A DNA stretch of 32,537 bases from the NCBI GenBank assembly GCA_039649115.1, contig JBBWZQ010000374.1, positions 1 to 32,537 of the forward strand. The letters are read 5' to 3'. The translations under genes were made by a program, and so were the position numbers. The notes under the pieces were generated by a model that was not told where the DNA came from, did not search any database, and saw only the letters and a list, made by a program, of their open reading frames with translations. The stretch comes from DATEJJ01 sp039649115 (GTDB lineage Bacteria; Actinomycetota; Actinomycetes; Mycobacteriales; Micromonosporaceae). Within the stretch, counting starts at the first letter, position 1; each line of letters opens with the position of its first letter. Shown here in pieces: positions 30,835-32,537 of this stretch.

Positions 30835-30909
30835 GCACCCGCCGGCGGGTACCGTCGAACGTCGGCATGATCATTCTGCGCATGCACGCCCGACGCCCTG
30901 CGCCTGTAG
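30798..30909 (+). pseudogene. Direct repeat copy 2: displaced, decayed 3' end of a symporter gene
   Basis: The first 77 bases (30798-30874) are identical to 28681-28757. The next 35 (30875-30909) align to the symporter's last 37 bases with several substitutions and two single-base losses, which shift the frame. In the symporter frame it reads LAFAVMAIVSMSTRRR, then VPSNVGMIILRMHAR before diverging. It has no start of its own and is a fragment only. Confidence 0.9.
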
Positions 30910-30914
30910 TCGGT

Positions 30915-30969
30915 GGCACCGCGCTGGGTCTTCGAACCAGCGGGCCGCCCCGGTGCCGTGTGATCACGG
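30915..30969. other. Nested stem-loops between the repeat and the second XRE gene
   Basis: GGCACCG (30915-30921) pairs with CGGTGCC (30951-30957), and the stem encloses an adjacent hairpin CGCTGG/CCAGCG (30922-30942, loop gtcttcgaa). A third hairpin, CCGTG-TGAT-CACGG, lies at 30956-30969. They follow the minus-strand XRE stop and may terminate its transcript. The 7-bp outer stem with a TTCGAA-containing arm looks superficially like tRNA ends, but no D or anticodon arm is present. Confidence 0.45.
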
Positions 30970-30986
30970 TGCTTGCCCGCGTGCCG

Positions 30987-32159
30987 TTACACGGAAATGC
31001 CAGCCCACCGCGCGAAACCTGCCAACGAGCCGGTCGCCCGACGGTCCGATTCCGCAAGTGCCAGGACGGTGGCGCGCACCTGCGGATGGCCCCGGATCCG
31101 ATCGGGCGCGATCCTGCGCGCCAGGTTCAAGTGCGCCAGCGCCTGCTTCCGGTCGCCATGGAGAAGCCAGGCTCGCGCTTGGTCGACGTGATGATGCCCG
31201 ACCCGCTCCGGACGGGCAGGGTCGACTATCTGGACGCGCTCGCCGCGCTGCACCGACTCCGTACCGTCGTAGTTCTCGACCGGGATCGCGCACCAGTGGA
31301 TGTTGATGTTCAGCCGCGATGCGTCCACGTTGTAGTACGGCCTGGCCGGTGGGTCGAACCTCTCGGAGACGGCCCGCGCCTCGCGTATGTACTCGTCGCC
31401 ACGCTCACCGTCACCTGCCCGGGCGGCGAGTACGGCCGCTCGTAGATGGAGCTGGATGGCGACCGCCTGATCGGCTGCTCCGTCGCCGACGTACTGGTGT
31501 GCCCGCTCCAGCACTCGCAGGCCGAGCCGGTAGTCGCCGTTCTGCAGATGGCGACTGGTGCGGTGGTAGGCCGAGATGGCCGCCCGGAGCGGGTCACCCG
31601 TGGCCGGCGCGAGAGCCACGTGCCGTTCCGAGGCGATCGCCGCGAGATCGGCCTGGCGGAACTGCCCGGCCACACTCGCCGCGAGCCGGTATCCGTCATG
31701 GAGCGCGGCCCGCCCCTGCTCGCCCTGTTCGGCCAGCACGTACAGATGCGGCAGCAGACCCGGCAACGCGTGGGCGGCGTCTTCGTAGTGCAGGCGGTAC
31801 ACGTCCCTCGCGATGTCCCGCAGGCGTCGCACGGCATGAGTCAGGCTCATCGGTACGCCGTCAGGACGGGGGTCGTCGAACTCGTCAAGCGCCGCGCGAA
31901 GTTCCGCGACGCCGGCCGCCTCGGTCGCGGGCTGCTCGGCCAGTTCCCGCTCCTCCGTGCCGTACAGGTAGTCAGGCTTCACGCGGAGCACCCGGGCTGC
32001 GGTGGCGACAAACGCGGCACTTGGCGGCACGCTGCCCTGCTCGATCTTCTTGATCAGCGAGACGGAGAAGCGTGTGCCCGCCGAGAGTTGCTGCTGGGTC
32101 AACCCACGCAGCTTGCGCAGCTTTCGCAGCCGTGCGCCAACCTCGTGGTCCTCCGTCAC
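30987..32159 (-). CDS. XRE-family HTH regulator with TPR-like C-terminal region
   Basis: A 390-residue regulator. The HTH is at about 7-66 (VGARLRKLRKLRGLTQQQLSAG, SVSLIKKIEQGSVPPS, and VLRVKPDYLYG). The helical remainder has TPR-like pairs (HLQNGDYRLGLRVLERAHQYVG, AVAIQLHLRAAVLAARAGDGERGDEYIREARAVSE, and QARAWLLHGDRKQALAHLNLARRIAP). It is of the same general type as the regulator at 28860 but distinct in sequence. GTG at 32159 was used; the Shine-Dalgarno-like GGAGGT directly abuts it, so translation may be inefficient. It is divergent from the ABC gene across 307 bp. Confidence 0.9.
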   Translation of the reverse strand: MTEDHEVGARLRKLRKLRGLTQQQLSAGTRFSVSLIKKIEQGSVPPSAAFVATAARVLRVKPDYLYGTEERELAEQPATEAAGVAELRAALDEFDDPRPDGVPMSLTHAVRRLRDIARDVYRLHYEDAAHALPGLLPHLYVLAEQGEQGRAALHDGYRLAASVAGQFRQADLAAIASERHVALAPATGDPLRAAISAYHRTSRHLQNGDYRLGLRVLERAHQYVGDGAADQAVAIQLHLRAAVLAARAGDGERGDEYIREARAVSERFDPPARPYYNVDASRLNINIHWCAIPVENYDGTESVQRGERVQIVDPARPERVGHHHVDQARAWLLHGDRKQALAHLNLARRIAPDRIRGHPQVRATVLALAESDRRATGSLAGFARWAGISV

Positions 32160-32283
32160 ACCTCCACCATGCCACCCCTCGCCCAGGGTCGTACCTGCGT
32201 TGTCCCTCCAGCGGTTGCGCCACGGCCATCATTCTCCGTGTGTCGACCGGTGCCGTTGTGGCTACACGCGGTGACGGGCGACC

Positions 32284-32315
32284 GGGTGCGGGCAGTGGGC
32301 CTGCTGCTCGCACCC
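32284..32315. other. Hairpin in the 307-bp divergent intergenic region
   Basis: GGGTGCG (32284-32290) pairs with CGCACCC (32309-32315), with an inner GCAG/CTGC stem. A second small hairpin, GTGGAA/TTCCAC, lies at 32402-32420. The region 32160-32466 contains no convincing gene; it holds these structures, the conserved block at 32342-32366 and the ABC promoter. Confidence 0.4.
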
Positions 32316-32341
32316 TTCCATCGACCCGGGCGCAGGAGGCC

Positions 32342-32366
32342 GGAGAGGAAGTCGCGAGTACGACGT
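32342..32366 (+). promoter_or_regulatory. Conserved block shared with the start of the small Cys gene
   Basis: 22 of 25 bases match 30242-30266, where the block covers the ribosome-binding site and start of the 71-residue protein; all three differences are transitions. Here the start codon is GCG and no gene follows. A further match (caccc-t/g-tcca) lies just upstream in both places. It is either a decayed second copy of the small gene's 5' end or a shared operator (GTCGY-N4-ACGAC). Confidence 0.45.
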
Positions 32367-32427
32367 TTGAACGGCGGCGACCACCAGCCAGAGCGCCTAG
32401 AGTGGAAAGTCGGCTTCCACCCCCGGG

Positions 32428-32459
32428 TTGACGAGGGTGTCGCCCGGGTTCGTTACCGT
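32428..32459 (+). promoter_or_regulatory. Candidate promoter for the ABC gene, leaderless
   Basis: TTGACG (32428-32433) and TACCGT (32454-32459, TANNNT) are separated by 20 bp, somewhat longer than ideal. The GTG start lies 7 bases after the -10, where transcription would begin, so a leaderless mRNA is likely. Two CCCGGG palindromes (32422 and 32443) flank the -35 element. Confidence 0.5.
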
Positions 32460-32466
32460 CGCAGGC

Positions 32467-32537
32467 GTGGATCCCACGGATGCGCCCGCACTCGCCTTGC
32501 GCGGGCTGACCAAGCAGTTCGACCGGAAGCTCGCGGT
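32467..32537 (+). CDS. ABC transporter ATP-binding protein, N-terminus (truncated by window)
   Basis: Only 23 codons are visible. ALALRGLTKQFDRKLAV matches the first strand and A-loop region of ABC ATPases, where Phe at QF takes the position of the adenine-stacking aromatic residue. The Walker A motif would follow outside the window. There is no Shine-Dalgarno sequence upstream of GTG 32467, consistent with the leaderless promoter proposed. Confidence 0.7.
   Translation, partial: MDPTDAPALALRGLTKQFDRKLA

Noticed and set aside
28681..30909. Insertion sequence or transposon
   Set aside because: There are no terminal inverted repeats and no transposase. The repeats are direct, 77 bp, and consist of the target gene end, which is unlike an IS target duplication.
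30915..30957. tRNA or tRNA remnant
   Set aside because: A 7-bp outer stem and one arm are present, but D and anticodon arms are missing and the loop sizes are wrong. Simple hairpins after a gene are more likely.

Overview
The window comes from a high-GC actinomycete. GC-rich third codon positions, frequent GTG starts, ATGA/GTGA gene overlaps, TANNNT-type -10 elements and the gene families all point to Micromonosporaceae (Actinoplanes/Micromonospora/Dactylosporangium type). This is inferred from reading the sequence; no search was run. No rRNA, tRNA, CRISPR array, transposase or integrase was seen.

Layout. 1-1.6 kb: the tail of a YbjN/TY-Chap-like gene, then a secreted GH12-CBM2 cellulase behind a CebR-type operator. 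1.7-4.0 kb (minus): an Lrp/AsnC regulator overlapping a beta-propeller lipoprotein gene, with a palindrome just upstream of the regulator. 4.1-6.8 kb (minus): an OmpR-type regulator, its kinase and a small lipoprotein. 6.85-15.0 kb: mostly housekeeping genes, namely a conserved hypothetical, a thiolase, a TM2 protein, a PH-like membrane protein, a rhomboid protease with a cyclophilin, a helical membrane-anchored protein, CorA, a PLP aminotransferase and a CBS protein.

15.2-22.3 kb is a surface-glycan or polar-lipid region. It holds a sugar/polyol-phosphate nucleotidyltransferase overlapping a CDP-alcohol phosphotransferase, a Wzx-like flippase, an O-antigen ligase/polymerase-like protein, and, after an Fpg/Nei glycosylase, a WbaP-like undecaprenyl-phosphate sugar transferase. 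22.3-28.8 kb is a sensory and transport region: a LytS/LytTR pair, a Uma2 protein, a tandem pair of DnaA boxes, an OmpR/HK pair, and a DUF485-like plus SSS cation/organic-acid symporter pair. The LytS/LytTR pair may regulate the symporter.

28.7-32.5 kb is an accessory block. A 77-bp perfect direct repeat, with a further ~35-bp diverged tail, duplicates the 3' end of the symporter gene. The two copies flank about 2 kb that encodes an XRE-type regulator and two small cysteine-rich proteins. A second XRE regulator and the start of an ABC ATPase gene follow. The arrangement looks like a gene-end insertion in which an incoming element restored the target's 3' end, yet no integrase is present. This is the most unusual structure in the window.
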